Assembly (NCBI GenBank): GCA_015066565.1
Contig: SVOB01000001.1
Location: forward strand, 1,054,001-1,118,000
Reading direction: 5' to 3'
DNA length: 64,000 nucleotides
Source of the DNA: Oscillospiraceae bacterium
Lineage (GTDB): Bacteria; Bacillota; Clostridia; Oscillospirales; Acutalibacteraceae
In this document: positions 42,768 through 51,340 of the stretch, piece after piece
Numbering within the stretch: position 1 is the stretch's first letter
How the letters are laid out: each line of letters starts with the position of its first letter
Program-made: the position numbers and the translations under genes
The notes under the pieces: generated by a model
What the model saw: only the letters and a program-made list of their open reading frames with translations
What the model was told of the DNA's origin: nothing
Databases searched by the model: none

Positions 42768-43354
42768 TATTTATTCTCCTTGTTCATTACTATTTCGTTA
42801 TACGCGTCAATGCTGTCGGGGTGAATGGGCAAAAGCTTTTCGCTCAACTCGATTATTGAAAACTGCAAGCCCTCTTCCATAGCCGTTTCAAGCGATATTT
42901 CCGCCTTTTCTCTCATTCTTTCAACGCCGTCATAGTTTCTGTCGTCCGAAATGAAATCGGCTATGTAAATCACCTTTTCAAGAAGCGACATATTTTTTCG
43001 CCCTGTTGTATGATAGCGGATTGCGTCTATTATCTCGCTGTCGGTAACGCCCAGTTCCTTTTCAACATAGAGCGCGCCCGCTATTGCGTGAAAAAGCTTG
43101 TGGTTGCTTCTTTCAACCTCCGAAAGCTCAACCCCGTTCTTATTTTCAATATAGTCGAGAAGCTCGTCGGGCTTTTTGTCCTTCATAATATCGTGTAAAA
43201 GCCCCGCCGTATAAGCCTTGTTTTCGTCGGCGCCGTACCTGCGGGCAAGCTCAACCGCGCTTTTAGCGACATTAAGGGAATGAATAAAGCGGTAGTCGCC
43301 GAGATTTTTTCGTATTTCGGCTAAAAACTCCTCGTTTCTGTCTGTGTCAGTCAA
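42767..43354 (-). CDS. yqeK: YqeK-type HD hydrolase (diadenosine tetraphosphatase)
   Basis: The 195-residue protein has the HD-domain metal motif: FIHSLNVAKSAVELARRYG, then AYTAGLLHDIMKD (HD pair), NHKLFHAIAGALY, and AIRYHTTGRKNMS. This is the YqeK family, which symmetrically hydrolyses Ap4A to two ADP. It overlaps nadD by eight bases. Ap4A removal pairs naturally with the aminoacyl-tRNA synthetases nearby, which make Ap4A as a by-product. Confidence 0.93.
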   Translation of the reverse strand: MTDTDRNEEFLAEIRKNLGDYRFIHSLNVAKSAVELARRYGADENKAYTAGLLHDIMKDKKPDELLDYIENKNGVELSEVERSNHKLFHAIAGALYVEKELGVTDSEIIDAIRYHTTGRKNMSLLEKVIYIADFISDDRNYDGVERMREKAEISLETAMEEGLQFSIIELSEKLLPIHPDSIDAYNEIVMNKENK

Positions 43355-43958
43355 GATACAGCCCCCTGTTTTTTATATATTCAAGTTCATTTTCGGGTAA
43401 AAGCCTTTTCACGCCTTTACCGTCTTTAATTTTCTGTCTTATTTCGGTAGAGGACACGGGAAACGGCTTTACATTGAGAATGATAACCCTGTTTTCTTTA
43501 TCGGGGTCAATTCCGAGATGTTCTTTTGAATAGCTTTTGAGTTCTTCAACGCTGTCGTCATCATCCCTCGCCTCAACACAGACAGTACATTCTTCCAGAA
43601 TTTTTTTATATCTGTACCATCTGTCAAAAATCAGGAACATATCCGAGCCGATTATAAGGAACAACTCGTCCTTCGGATAAATCTTTCTGAGCATTTCGAG
43701 GGTATAAACGGTGTAGCTTTCCTTTTCGGATTTTATTTCAATATCCGACACCTCGAAAACGCCGTCTTCAAAGGCGAGCGAGCACATTTTTAGCCTGTCC
43801 TCACCGCTGACAAGTCCCTCCGCCTTTTTATGAGTAGGTATTTTAGCGGGAATTACAAGTATTTTATCAAGCCCGAGCCTTTTTAAAGCGTCAAGCCCTA
43901 ATTTTACGTGTCCCTTATGAGGCGGGTTGAACGTTCCGCCTAAAATACCGATTTTCAT
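43347..43958 (-). CDS. nadD: Nicotinate-nucleotide adenylyltransferase
   Basis: The 203-residue enzyme begins MKIGILGGTFNPPHKGHVKL, with the HxGH nucleotidyltransferase motif, and has FLIIGSDMFLIFDRWYRYK and PVSSTEIRQKI near the end. It joins nicotinate mononucleotide with ATP to form deamido-NAD in the cytoplasm. Its stop overlaps yqeK and its start overlaps yhbY by four bases. Confidence 0.96.
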   Translation of the reverse strand: MKIGILGGTFNPPHKGHVKLGLDALKRLGLDKILVIPAKIPTHKKAEGLVSGEDRLKMCSLAFEDGVFEVSDIEIKSEKESYTVYTLEMLRKIYPKDELFLIIGSDMFLIFDRWYRYKKILEECTVCVEARDDDDSVEELKSYSKEHLGIDPDKENRVIILNVKPFPVSSTEIRQKIKDGKGVKRLLPENELEYIKNRGLYLD

Positions 43959-44251
43959 CTTCTCTTTTTCTCTTTTTTGTGAAGCTCTTCGTTATAGCGG
44001 TAAAGAATAATGCTTCCGCCGATAACGCCTATAACTTCGCTTCCCGTAGCCTTTGCAAGCTCATTTGCAATTTCCTTCGGCCCCTCGGGCGCGGTTTCAA
44101 GAAGCACCCTGAGTTTAATCAGTTCCCTTGCGGTCAGGGCGTCATCCGTCTGTTTTATAAGGGTTTCGCCAATACCGCCCTTTCCGACCTGGAAAAGCGG
44201 CTCGATTGTATTCGCCTGTCCTCTTAACTTTGCTCTTTCCTTACTTGTCAT
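43955..44251 (-). CDS. yhbY: YhbY-family RNA-binding (CRM domain) protein
   Basis: The 98-residue protein is a stand-alone CRM domain: MTSKERAKLRGQANTIEPLF, VGKGGIGETLIKQTDDALTA with the GxGG loop, and LIKLRVL, ending in IGGSIILYRYN. Members associate with large ribosomal subunit precursors. It overlaps rdgB and nadD by four bases each. Confidence 0.94.
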   Translation of the reverse strand: MTSKERAKLRGQANTIEPLFQVGKGGIGETLIKQTDDALTARELIKLRVLLETAPEGPKEIANELAKATGSEVIGVIGGSIILYRYNEELHKKEKKRR

Positions 44252-44835
44252 ATATACCTCGGTAATTCTTCAACTAATTTTCTTAACGCATTTCCCCTGT
44301 GACTGAGAGCGTCCTTTTCGCTGTCGCTTCTCTCGGCAAAGGTTCGCTCGCCGACAACGAACAGCGGGTCATAGCCGAAGCCGTTATTACCCTTCGGCTC
44401 GTAGCCTATAACTCCCTCGACCTCGCCTCTGACGGTCAGCTTTCTTCCGTCGGGAAAAACACAGCAAACGCAAGAAACAAACCTTGCTGTTCTTTTTTCG
44501 GGCGGAGTGTCTTTTAAAAGATTCAGAAGCTTTTCGTTATTCTTCTCATCGTTTCCGTGCTCGCCGCCGAAGCGTGCCGAATAAATCCCCGGCGCTCCGT
44601 CAAGCGCGTCAACGCAAAGCCCGCTGTCATCCGCAACGCAGGGCATTCCGCTGTCCTCACAGCCTGAAAACGCCTTGAGAAAAGCGTTTTCTTCAAAGGT
44701 TTCGCCCGTTTCGTCAACCTCACGGAGAACTATATTCTTTTCATCCGCAGTGAATACGCTTATGCCTAAGGGCGCAAGTATTCTCTGCAGCTCATTTTTC
44801 TTTTTGTTATTATGAGTGGCGATTAAAAAGTCCAA
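44248..44835 (-). CDS. rdgB: XTP/dITP pyrophosphatase, RdgB/HAM1 family
   Basis: The 195-residue protein has FLIATHNNKKKNELQRIL, the acidic metal residues in GETFEENAFLKA and CVADDSGLCVDALDGAPGIY SARFGGEHG, and the C-terminal GFGYDPLFVV and FAERSDSEKDALSHRGNAL. It hydrolyses non-canonical purine nucleotides such as ITP and XTP to keep them out of nucleic acids. Its start overlaps the 3' end of ftsY by 26 bases. Confidence 0.96.
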   Translation of the reverse strand: MDFLIATHNNKKKNELQRILAPLGISVFTADEKNIVLREVDETGETFEENAFLKAFSGCEDSGMPCVADDSGLCVDALDGAPGIYSARFGGEHGNDEKNNEKLLNLLKDTPPEKRTARFVSCVCCVFPDGRKLTVRGEVEGVIGYEPKGNNGFGYDPLFVVGERTFAERSDSEKDALSHRGNALRKLVEELPRYI

Positions 44836-46039
44836 AGAACCTCTTCCTTTCGGGTTTCTTTTCTTCCTGCTTTTCTTCGGCGGCTTCCTCGGCGGCTATC
44901 TCCTCCTCGGTCAGCCCCTCCTGTTCCTCGTCGTGTCCGTAAACTGCGACATCATCTGTCGGCTCAGCGACAGCTTCTTCCGCTTTGATTTCGTCGGCAG
45001 GGGATTCGTCTTTTCCATCGTCTGAACCGGACGGCTGTCCATCTTCGTAAATATTTTCAACGCCAGCTTCGGCAGTTTTTTCGCTGTTTTCCGAATAATT
45101 GATTTCAATGTCCTCGCCATCCTTATAGTCAATCTTGTCAAAAAGTCCGTCCGCAAACGCCTTGGGATTAAACGGCTGAAGGTCGTCAATCTGCTCGCCG
45201 ACGCCTATAAACTTAACCGCAAGGTCAAGGTCGTTCTTTATAGCGAGAACAACGCCGCCCCTCGCCGTTCCGTCAAGCTTTGTAAGAACAATTCCCGTAA
45301 TTTCGGCAACCTCTTTGAATTCGCGAGCCTGATTAACGGCGTTCTGTCCCGTTGTAGCGTCGAGAACGAGAAGCACCTCTCTGTCCGAATAGGGCAACTC
45401 CCTGTCGATTACACGGTAAATCTTTGAAAGCTCGTCCATAAGGTTTTTCTTGTTATGGAGTCTGCCTGCGGTGTCGATAATTATAATATCGCTGTTTCTC
45501 GACTTGCCCGCCGCAATCGTATCAAAAACAACAGCCGCCGGGTCACTTCCCTCGCCGTGCTTTATTATGTCAACGCCTGCCCTGTCAGCCCATATCTGAA
45601 GCTGGTCAATCGCCGCCGCGCGGAATGTATCCGCCGCGCCGAGAAGAACCTTTTTACCCTGAGCCTTATACATAGCGGCTAACTTTCCGATTGTTGTGGT
45701 TTTACCTACGCCGTTGACGCCGATAACGAGAATTACGGACGGAACTGTAAGAAGTCCCATATCCTCGCCGCCGACAAGCATTTCGGAAACGATTTCCTTT
45801 ATTTCGTTACGGATTTCGCCGACACGCTTAATCTTTTCCTTATCGACCCTGTCCTTTAACTCCTCGACAATCTGGACGCTCGTTGTAACGCCGACGTCGC
45901 CCATAACAAGAATTTCTTCAAGCTCTGAGTACAGGCTGTCGTCAATCTCGTCAAAATTGTCGAGCATATCGTCAATAGCGCCGGCGATATGCTTTCTTGT
46001 CTTTGAAAGTCCTCTGTTGGTTTTTCTGAAAATACCCAT
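44810..46039 (-). CDS. ftsY: Signal recognition particle receptor FtsY with acidic C-terminal extension
   Basis: The 409-residue GTPase has the N domain (about 1-95) and the G domain: P-loop GVNGVGKTT (107-115), GAADTFRAAAIDQL (134-147), DTAGRLHNK (189-197), TKLDGTARGG (253-262) and the closing VGEQIDDLQPFNPKAFADGL. It receives ribosome-SRP complexes at the membrane. Most FtsY proteins have an acidic A domain and membrane-targeting helix in front of the NG core. Here almost nothing precedes the N domain. Instead a tail of about 105 residues, rich in Glu and Asp, follows the G domain and ends in a basic, aromatic KRFFGLFNRHS. The targeting part appears to have moved to the C-terminus. Confidence 0.95.
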   Translation of the reverse strand: MGIFRKTNRGLSKTRKHIAGAIDDMLDNFDEIDDSLYSELEEILVMGDVGVTTSVQIVEELKDRVDKEKIKRVGEIRNEIKEIVSEMLVGGEDMGLLTVPSVILVIGVNGVGKTTTIGKLAAMYKAQGKKVLLGAADTFRAAAIDQLQIWADRAGVDIIKHGEGSDPAAVVFDTIAAGKSRNSDIIIIDTAGRLHNKKNLMDELSKIYRVIDRELPYSDREVLLVLDATTGQNAVNQAREFKEVAEITGIVLTKLDGTARGGVVLAIKNDLDLAVKFIGVGEQIDDLQPFNPKAFADGLFDKIDYKDGEDIEINYSENSEKTAEAGVENIYEDGQPSGSDDGKDESPADEIKAEEAVAEPTDDVAVYGHDEEQEGLTEEEIAAEEAAEEKQEEKKPERKRFFGLFNRHS

Positions 46040-46050
46040 AATAATTTCCT

Positions 46051-49000
46051 TTAATTCGTAAGACCTAATTTCTTAGCCATTTCTGCGCTGCGAAGCTCAA
46101 GCAGCTTTGAAACGCCCTCTTCCTGCATTGTTACGCCGTAAAGCACGTCCGCCTCTTCCATAGTGCCTCGGCGGTGGGTGATAAGAATAAACTGGGTATT
46201 CTTTGTCATCCTGCGAACATAATGGGCGTAACGGGTTACGTTTACGTCGTCGAGCGCCGCCTCAACCTCGTCGAAAATACAGAACGGGGCGGGGGTTACT
46301 TTGAGAATTGCGAACAGCAATGCTATTGCGCTCATTCCCTTTTCACCGCCCGAAAGCAGGTCGATATTCTTTACGTTCTTGCCCGGAGGCTGAACACGGA
46401 TTTCAATATTCGATTCGAGAACGTTAAGCTCGTCCTCCAGTCTCAGCTCGGCCTTACCGCCGCCGAACAATTCGGAGAAGGTTTCGCCGAAGCACTGATT
46501 AATCCTATAGAACTGCTCTCTGAACTGAGAAGCCATTTTGTCGGTAAGCTCGTTGATTAACTTAATAAGCTCCGCCTTGGACTTTTCAACGTCATTAAGC
46601 TGATTTGAAAGGAACTCGTAACGCTCGGACACCTCTTTATACTCTTCAATAGCCGATACGTTTACGCTGCCTAAAGCCTTGATTTTGCCCTTAAGCTCGG
46701 CAAGGCGCTTTTTCGCTTCGGGAATATCCTCAAGCGTGATATTCAGAGCCAACGCCTCTCTGCGTGTCAGCTCATACTCGGTAAACAGCTTGTTCGTCGT
46801 TTCCTCATACTCACGGTGCATATTCGCCTTCTGTTCTTCAAGGCGGACAAGCTCGGACGAAATCTGTTCACGCTCGGTTGTCTTGTTTCTTTCAAGAAGC
46901 CTGTATTCGCCGCTTTGCTTTTCAAGCTGTTCACGCTCGGAAATAAGAGCCTGAACCTGATTTCTGTCGTCAGAGGTCTTTTCACGAAGGGAAGCGCACA
47001 TTCCCTTTAACGACTCGATATTCTTAAGAATTTCCTCGTTCTTCTTCTCGATTTCCTCAATTTCGTTATTAAGCTCGGTCATACGGTCGGTATGGCTTGA
47101 CTGTCTTCTTTCAAGCCTTTCAATCGTATCTTCTGCCGCCTGAATATCCTTATCGAACGAAAGAATTTCCATCTTGATTTTAGCCGCGTCCTCGGAAAGC
47201 TTTTCACGTTTTTGGGAAAGGCTCTCCCTGTCGCCCGTAAGGGAAGCGAGCTTTTGCTCGGTTTGTTCAATTTCCTTTGTGAGCGCTTCAACGTTCTTTG
47301 CGGCTTCCTTTGCGGATGAGGTTATATTTTCAATTCTCGAAGAAAGAGTTTTCTTTTCGCCCTCAAGCTCGTCTGCCGCCGTCTTTGCCGCCGCAAGCTG
47401 TTCGTCAATAAGCTTCTTTTCGCCTTCAAGTCGTATTTTTTCTTCCTGAGCGCGAGCCTTATCGGCAACCGCGCCGTCATAATTCGCTTTAAGCGAAGCA
47501 ATTTCTTCGGTAATTAGCTTGAAATCGCCGTCAAAGCCCTTTTGCTTTTCTTCAAGAGAATAAAGATTTTTCTTTAACTTTTCAATTTCGTTTGTACGGC
47601 TTAAAATTCCCGAGTTATGAGTTCTCGAGCCGCCAGTCATAGAGCCGCCCGCGTTCATAACCTGACCGTCAAGGGTAACGATTTTAAACCTGTGGTTATA
47701 TTTCTTTGCTATCGCCACTGCGCAGTCAAGGTCCTCAGCGACAACGGTTCTTCCGAGAAGAGAGCGGATGATTCCGTCATATTTTTTATCGTAGGAAACA
47801 AGCTCGCTTGCGAGATTAACGTATCCGTAGCAGTCGTCAAGACCCTTTTCGTTCAGCTCGTTGCCCTTAACCGCGCTTATCGGCAGGAAGGTCGCTCTGC
47901 CGGCGTTATTGTCCTTGAGAAATTTGATGGCGCGCTTACCGTCGTCCTCGGTGTCCACAACGCAGTTTCCTATCGCCGCGCCGAGAGCCGTTTCGATAGC
48001 GACGGTGTATGCGTCCTTAACGGTAATAAGGCTTGAAAGCGGGCCGTGAATACCGCGAAGCGTTCCCCGCTTCGACTCTTTCATAACCGCCTTGACAGAG
48101 CCGGCAAAGCCCTCCATATTCTTTTCCATATCCTCAAGAACACGGAGTCTGTCGGTAGCTCTTCTGATTTCGCTTTCGTTCTTTTCCTTTTCGGCTCTTA
48201 CCGTTTCGCTCTTCTTTTCACGGTTCTCGAGCTTTAACGAATAACCGCCCAGAGCGTTTGAAAGCGAATCGATTTCATCAATTGACTTTTTAATTTTTTC
48301 TTCGATTTCCTTTTGGTCTTTGACTGCGGTTTCAAGAGAAGCCTGTCTTGACTTCAACGCCTCGTCAATCGCAAGAATTCTCGTTTTGATTTCTTCAACC
48401 GTATTGTCGGCGCCCTCGGCTGTAACACGGTTATCCGCAAGCTCAACCGCCAACGCCGCCGCCTTATTGGAAAGGGCTATGCTCTGTTCCGAGAACTGCT
48501 CGTTCTCGCTTAAGAGCTTTGACTCCTCCTCGGCGGTTTTTTCAAGCTGTTTATTTTTTTCTTCCTTTTCTTTTGAAAGGCGTTCGATTTCCCTTTTCGC
48601 CTCGTCAACCTGTTCAAAGATATGCTGTTCGGTCTCGTTTTCGGAAAGCATATCCTTCTTTATTCTTTCAATCGCCTGGTTGTTATGTTCAATCGAGTTG
48701 TTTTCGACAAGCACCTGAGCCTCAAGAGCCGCTATCTGCTCGTCAACCTTTCCCGAAGAAGCTCTCAATTCTTCAATATCGCAGTTAATCTTCTGGGTCT
48801 GTTCGGTAGCGGAGTCGATTTTCTTTTCGATTTCTTCAAGCTCTTTAATCGCCTTTTCACGCTGAGAATCGGCAATTTCGATTTTCGTGTCCTGCTCTTT
48901 AAGTCTGTCGGCTGTCTTTTCAAGAGTGTCGAGCCAAAGCCCGATTTCAATATCCTTTTTCTCTTCGGCGAGAACGAGGAATTTCTGAGCCTTTTCGCTC

Positions 49001-49623
49001 TGAGCCTTAAGAGGACCTACTCTTCCCTCTAGCTCGGTTAGAATATCACGAAGTCTCAGAAGATTTTCCTCAGCCTGACTGAGTCTTCTCATAGCGTCAA
49101 CTCTTCTGTAGCGGAAATGGGAAATACCCGCCGCTTCCTCAAGCATATCTCTTCTCTCGTTAGCCTTTGAGGAAATCATATCGGCAATTTTGCCCTGGCT
49201 TATAATCGAATAGCCGTCACGGCCGAGGCCGGTATCCATAAACAGCTCGTTTACGTCACGAAGGCGAACCTCCTTGCCGTTGATTAAATAAAGGCTTTCG
49301 CCCGAACGGTAATAGCGTCTTGAAACGGTGACCTCGTTATCGTCATAATCGAGAGCGCGGTCGGAGTTATCAAGAACAAGGCTTACCTGAGCGAAGCCCT
49401 GAGCCTTACGGACAGAGGTTCCGCTGAAGATAACGTCCTCCATCTTACTGCCTCGGAGGTTTTTAGTTGACTGCTCGCCGAGAACCCAGCGAACAGCGTC
49501 GGAAATATTACTCTTACCGCTGCCGTTAGGGCCGACAACAGTAGTAATTCCCTTATTGAATTCAAGCACCGTGTTATCGGGGAAGGACTTGAATCCCTGC
49601 ATTTTTAACGCCTTTAAGAACAT
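46051..49623 (-). CDS. smc: Chromosome segregation protein SMC
   Basis: The 1190-residue protein has the N-terminal head with Walker A (GPNGSGKSNISDAVRW) and a long coiled coil. A hinge at about 515-640 begins RGIHGPLSSLITVKDAYTVA, with the Gly-rich GGSMTGGSRTHNSG downstream. A second coil leads to the C-terminal head with signature LLSGGEKGMSAIALLFAIL and the Walker B-type FCIFDEVEAALDD. It forms the condensin complex with ScpA and ScpB, which are not in this window. It sits between the radical SAM gene (3 bases upstream in transcription) and ftsY, in the rnc-smc-ftsY order common in Firmicutes. Confidence 0.97.
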   Translation of the reverse strand: MFLKALKMQGFKSFPDNTVLEFNKGITTVVGPNGSGKSNISDAVRWVLGEQSTKNLRGSKMEDVIFSGTSVRKAQGFAQVSLVLDNSDRALDYDDNEVTVSRRYYRSGESLYLINGKEVRLRDVNELFMDTGLGRDGYSIISQGKIADMISSKANERRDMLEEAAGISHFRYRRVDAMRRLSQAEENLLRLRDILTELEGRVGPLKAQSEKAQKFLVLAEEKKDIEIGLWLDTLEKTADRLKEQDTKIEIADSQREKAIKELEEIEKKIDSATEQTQKINCDIEELRASSGKVDEQIAALEAQVLVENNSIEHNNQAIERIKKDMLSENETEQHIFEQVDEAKREIERLSKEKEEKNKQLEKTAEEESKLLSENEQFSEQSIALSNKAAALAVELADNRVTAEGADNTVEEIKTRILAIDEALKSRQASLETAVKDQKEIEEKIKKSIDEIDSLSNALGGYSLKLENREKKSETVRAEKEKNESEIRRATDRLRVLEDMEKNMEGFAGSVKAVMKESKRGTLRGIHGPLSSLITVKDAYTVAIETALGAAIGNCVVDTEDDGKRAIKFLKDNNAGRATFLPISAVKGNELNEKGLDDCYGYVNLASELVSYDKKYDGIIRSLLGRTVVAEDLDCAVAIAKKYNHRFKIVTLDGQVMNAGGSMTGGSRTHNSGILSRTNEIEKLKKNLYSLEEKQKGFDGDFKLITEEIASLKANYDGAVADKARAQEEKIRLEGEKKLIDEQLAAAKTAADELEGEKKTLSSRIENITSSAKEAAKNVEALTKEIEQTEQKLASLTGDRESLSQKREKLSEDAAKIKMEILSFDKDIQAAEDTIERLERRQSSHTDRMTELNNEIEEIEKKNEEILKNIESLKGMCASLREKTSDDRNQVQALISEREQLEKQSGEYRLLERNKTTEREQISSELVRLEEQKANMHREYEETTNKLFTEYELTRREALALNITLEDIPEAKKRLAELKGKIKALGSVNVSAIEEYKEVSERYEFLSNQLNDVEKSKAELIKLINELTDKMASQFREQFYRINQCFGETFSELFGGGKAELRLEDELNVLESNIEIRVQPPGKNVKNIDLLSGGEKGMSAIALLFAILKVTPAPFCIFDEVEAALDDVNVTRYAHYVRRMTKNTQFILITHRRGTMEEADVLYGVTMQEEGVSKLLELRSAEMAKKLGLTN

Positions 49624-49626
49624 AAA

Positions 49627-50622
49627 TTATTCCTCAACCATTACTGTATACTTATCTAAAAAAAGATTTCCCTTTATTTTACAACAAAATCCCTGATTTA
49701 TCAATGCTTTTTCGTTTCTTTTTTGCTGACCTTTCATTTTTGAAAGCTCTTTTTCGTTAACATAGAGCGTCAACGGCTTGTTTTTGGGGTAATTTTTCAG
49801 TATTTTCAACGCTTCATTGAGATATATTTCACCCTCGACAAGCTCCATTAACGCAGGGTGAAAGCCGCCTGCGAGGAAGTTTTCCTTAACGTCGTCGGAA
49901 TAGTGAAGCCCGAGCCTTATTACGTTTATTCCCGCATTTCGGAATTTCGGAAGAATTTCGGCGCAAAGCTTAACCGTTTCGTCAAGCGTCATAGGGATAT
50001 ACTCGCCCTTTTCAAAAAGCTCGCCGAGATAGGTCCCCTTTAAGACGACAGTCGGGTAAATTCTCGCCGTATCGGGCTTCAGCTCAATAATTCTTTCGGC
50101 AGTTTTCAGGTCCTTTTCGTATGATGAGCCGTAAAGCCCCGTCATCATCTGAAGTCCCGTTTCAAAGCCTGCGTCCCGAAGCTTATAAAAGGCGTTTTCA
50201 ACGTCCTTTACAGTATGACCCCGTCGGTTGAGTTCAAGCACCTTTTCGTCCATGCTCTGCGCTCCGAGTTCAACTGCGGTCACTCCGTATTTTTTGAGAA
50301 TATCAATTATTTCACCGTCAATAGCGTCGGGTCTTGTTGAAATTCTTATTCCGTCAATGCTTCTGTTCTCTATAAATTCGTTCGCCGCTTCAAGCAGTGA
50401 AATCATATAAGCCCTGTCAATCGCCGTGAAGCTTCCGCCGAAAAACGCAAGCTCGGTTTTTTCGTATTTTCCCTCGGAAGCAAGAGCAACCCTCACCGCA
50501 TCCTTAACGGATTCGGCAGAGGGTTGGTTAAGTTCTCCCGATATAATTTTCTGATTACAAAAGCTGCACTGACACGGACAGCCGTTGTGCGGCACAAAAA
50601 TCGCTATATTGCGGTGCTTCAA
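49627..50622 (-). CDS. Radical SAM protein of the Elp3/YhcC-like group
   Basis: The 331-residue protein has the radical SAM cluster in PHNGCPCQCSFCNQ (CxxxCxxC). It continues with FFGGSFTAIDRAYMISLLEA, ISTRPDAIDGEIIDIL, TAVELGAQSMDEKVLELNRRG and LQMMTGLYGSSYEKDL, a run of motifs shared with Elp3 and YhcC-type proteins. There is no acetyltransferase domain, so it is not a full Elp3. A tRNA- or RNA-related role is suggested by its place between rnc and smc, which is a conserved position in Clostridia. I place the start at a TTG (50622) overlapping the rnc stop by four bases. An ATG-started frame to 50703 would overlap rnc by 85 bases. A GTG nine codons in is another option. Confidence 0.82.
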   Translation of the reverse strand: MKHRNIAIFVPHNGCPCQCSFCNQKIISGELNQPSAESVKDAVRVALASEGKYEKTELAFFGGSFTAIDRAYMISLLEAANEFIENRSIDGIRISTRPDAIDGEIIDILKKYGVTAVELGAQSMDEKVLELNRRGHTVKDVENAFYKLRDAGFETGLQMMTGLYGSSYEKDLKTAERIIELKPDTARIYPTVVLKGTYLGELFEKGEYIPMTLDETVKLCAEILPKFRNAGINVIRLGLHYSDDVKENFLAGGFHPALMELVEGEIYLNEALKILKNYPKNKPLTLYVNEKELSKMKGQQKRNEKALINQGFCCKIKGNLFLDKYTVMVEE

Positions 50623-51287
50623 AGCCCCATCAACTCCAATGCTTCCTTTGCGGCGTTCTGTTCCGCCTGCTTTTTGCTTCTGCCCGTACCCTTGCCGATA
50701 CAATTGCTGTTCAGATGAACCTCAACCGTAAAGCACTTGTCATGGTCCGGACCGTTTTCACCGGTTACAACGTAGGTAAGCTGTTCCTCGGGATTTTGCT
50801 GAATGACCTCCTGAAGCGTGGTCTTGTAATCCTTGAACTGCGGCTTTTCCTTAACCGCATTCGACACGAACGAAAGAACAAATTTCTTGGCGTTTTCAAT
50901 TCCGCCGTCAAGATAAATCGCGGCTATAAGAGCTTCAAACGCGTCAGAGAGAATTGACGGTCTTTTGTCGCCGCCCGTATGCTTTTCGCCGTTGCCCAGA
51001 AGCAAAAACGTGCCGAGCGAAATTTCGTTCGCAAACTCGGCAAGAGTTGTTTCGCAAACAGCGTAAGCCCTCTTTTTAGTCAGTTCGCCCTCGGGCAGAT
51101 GAGAAAACTCACGGTAGATATACTCAGCCGTGATAAAGCCTAAAACCGAGTCGCCTAAAAACTCGAGCCTTTCGTTACAGTGAAAGTAATCCGAATGTTC
51201 GTTAGCGTAGGACGAGTGGGTAAGAGCCGTTTTTAAAAGCTCCTCATTATTGAATTTATAACCGATAATTTTTTCAAGTTCTGTCAT
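50619..51287 (-). CDS. rnc: Ribonuclease III
   Basis: The 222-residue enzyme has the RNase III signature NERLEFLGDSVLGFITAEYI, the upstream LKTALTHSSYANE and the second metal site SDAFEALIAAIYLDGG. A C-terminal double-stranded RNA-binding domain follows (KTTLQEVIQQNPEEQLTYVV, then GKGTGRSKKQAEQNAAKEAL). It cuts double-stranded RNA in rRNA processing and mRNA control. The ATG at 51287 with GGTGA five bases upstream is preferred over a GTG at 51296. Confidence 0.96.
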   Translation of the reverse strand: MTELEKIIGYKFNNEELLKTALTHSSYANEHSDYFHCNERLEFLGDSVLGFITAEYIYREFSHLPEGELTKKRAYAVCETTLAEFANEISLGTFLLLGNGEKHTGGDKRPSILSDAFEALIAAIYLDGGIENAKKFVLSFVSNAVKEKPQFKDYKTTLQEVIQQNPEEQLTYVVTGENGPDHDKCFTVEVHLNSNCIGKGTGRSKKQAEQNAAKEALELMGL

Positions 51288-51340
51288 TTTTGTCACCGTT
51301 TATTAAAATCGGTTCGTTTGAACCGATTGATACTTTTTGT

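Noticed and set aside
44010-44306. Plus-strand 98-residue frame opposite yhbY
   Set aside because: It is entirely antisense to yhbY and the end of rdgB, both of which have clear family motifs.
46174-49032. Several plus-strand frames of 60-140 residues opposite smc
   Set aside because: They are antisense shadows of a complete, well-conserved gene and have no ribosome binding sites of note.
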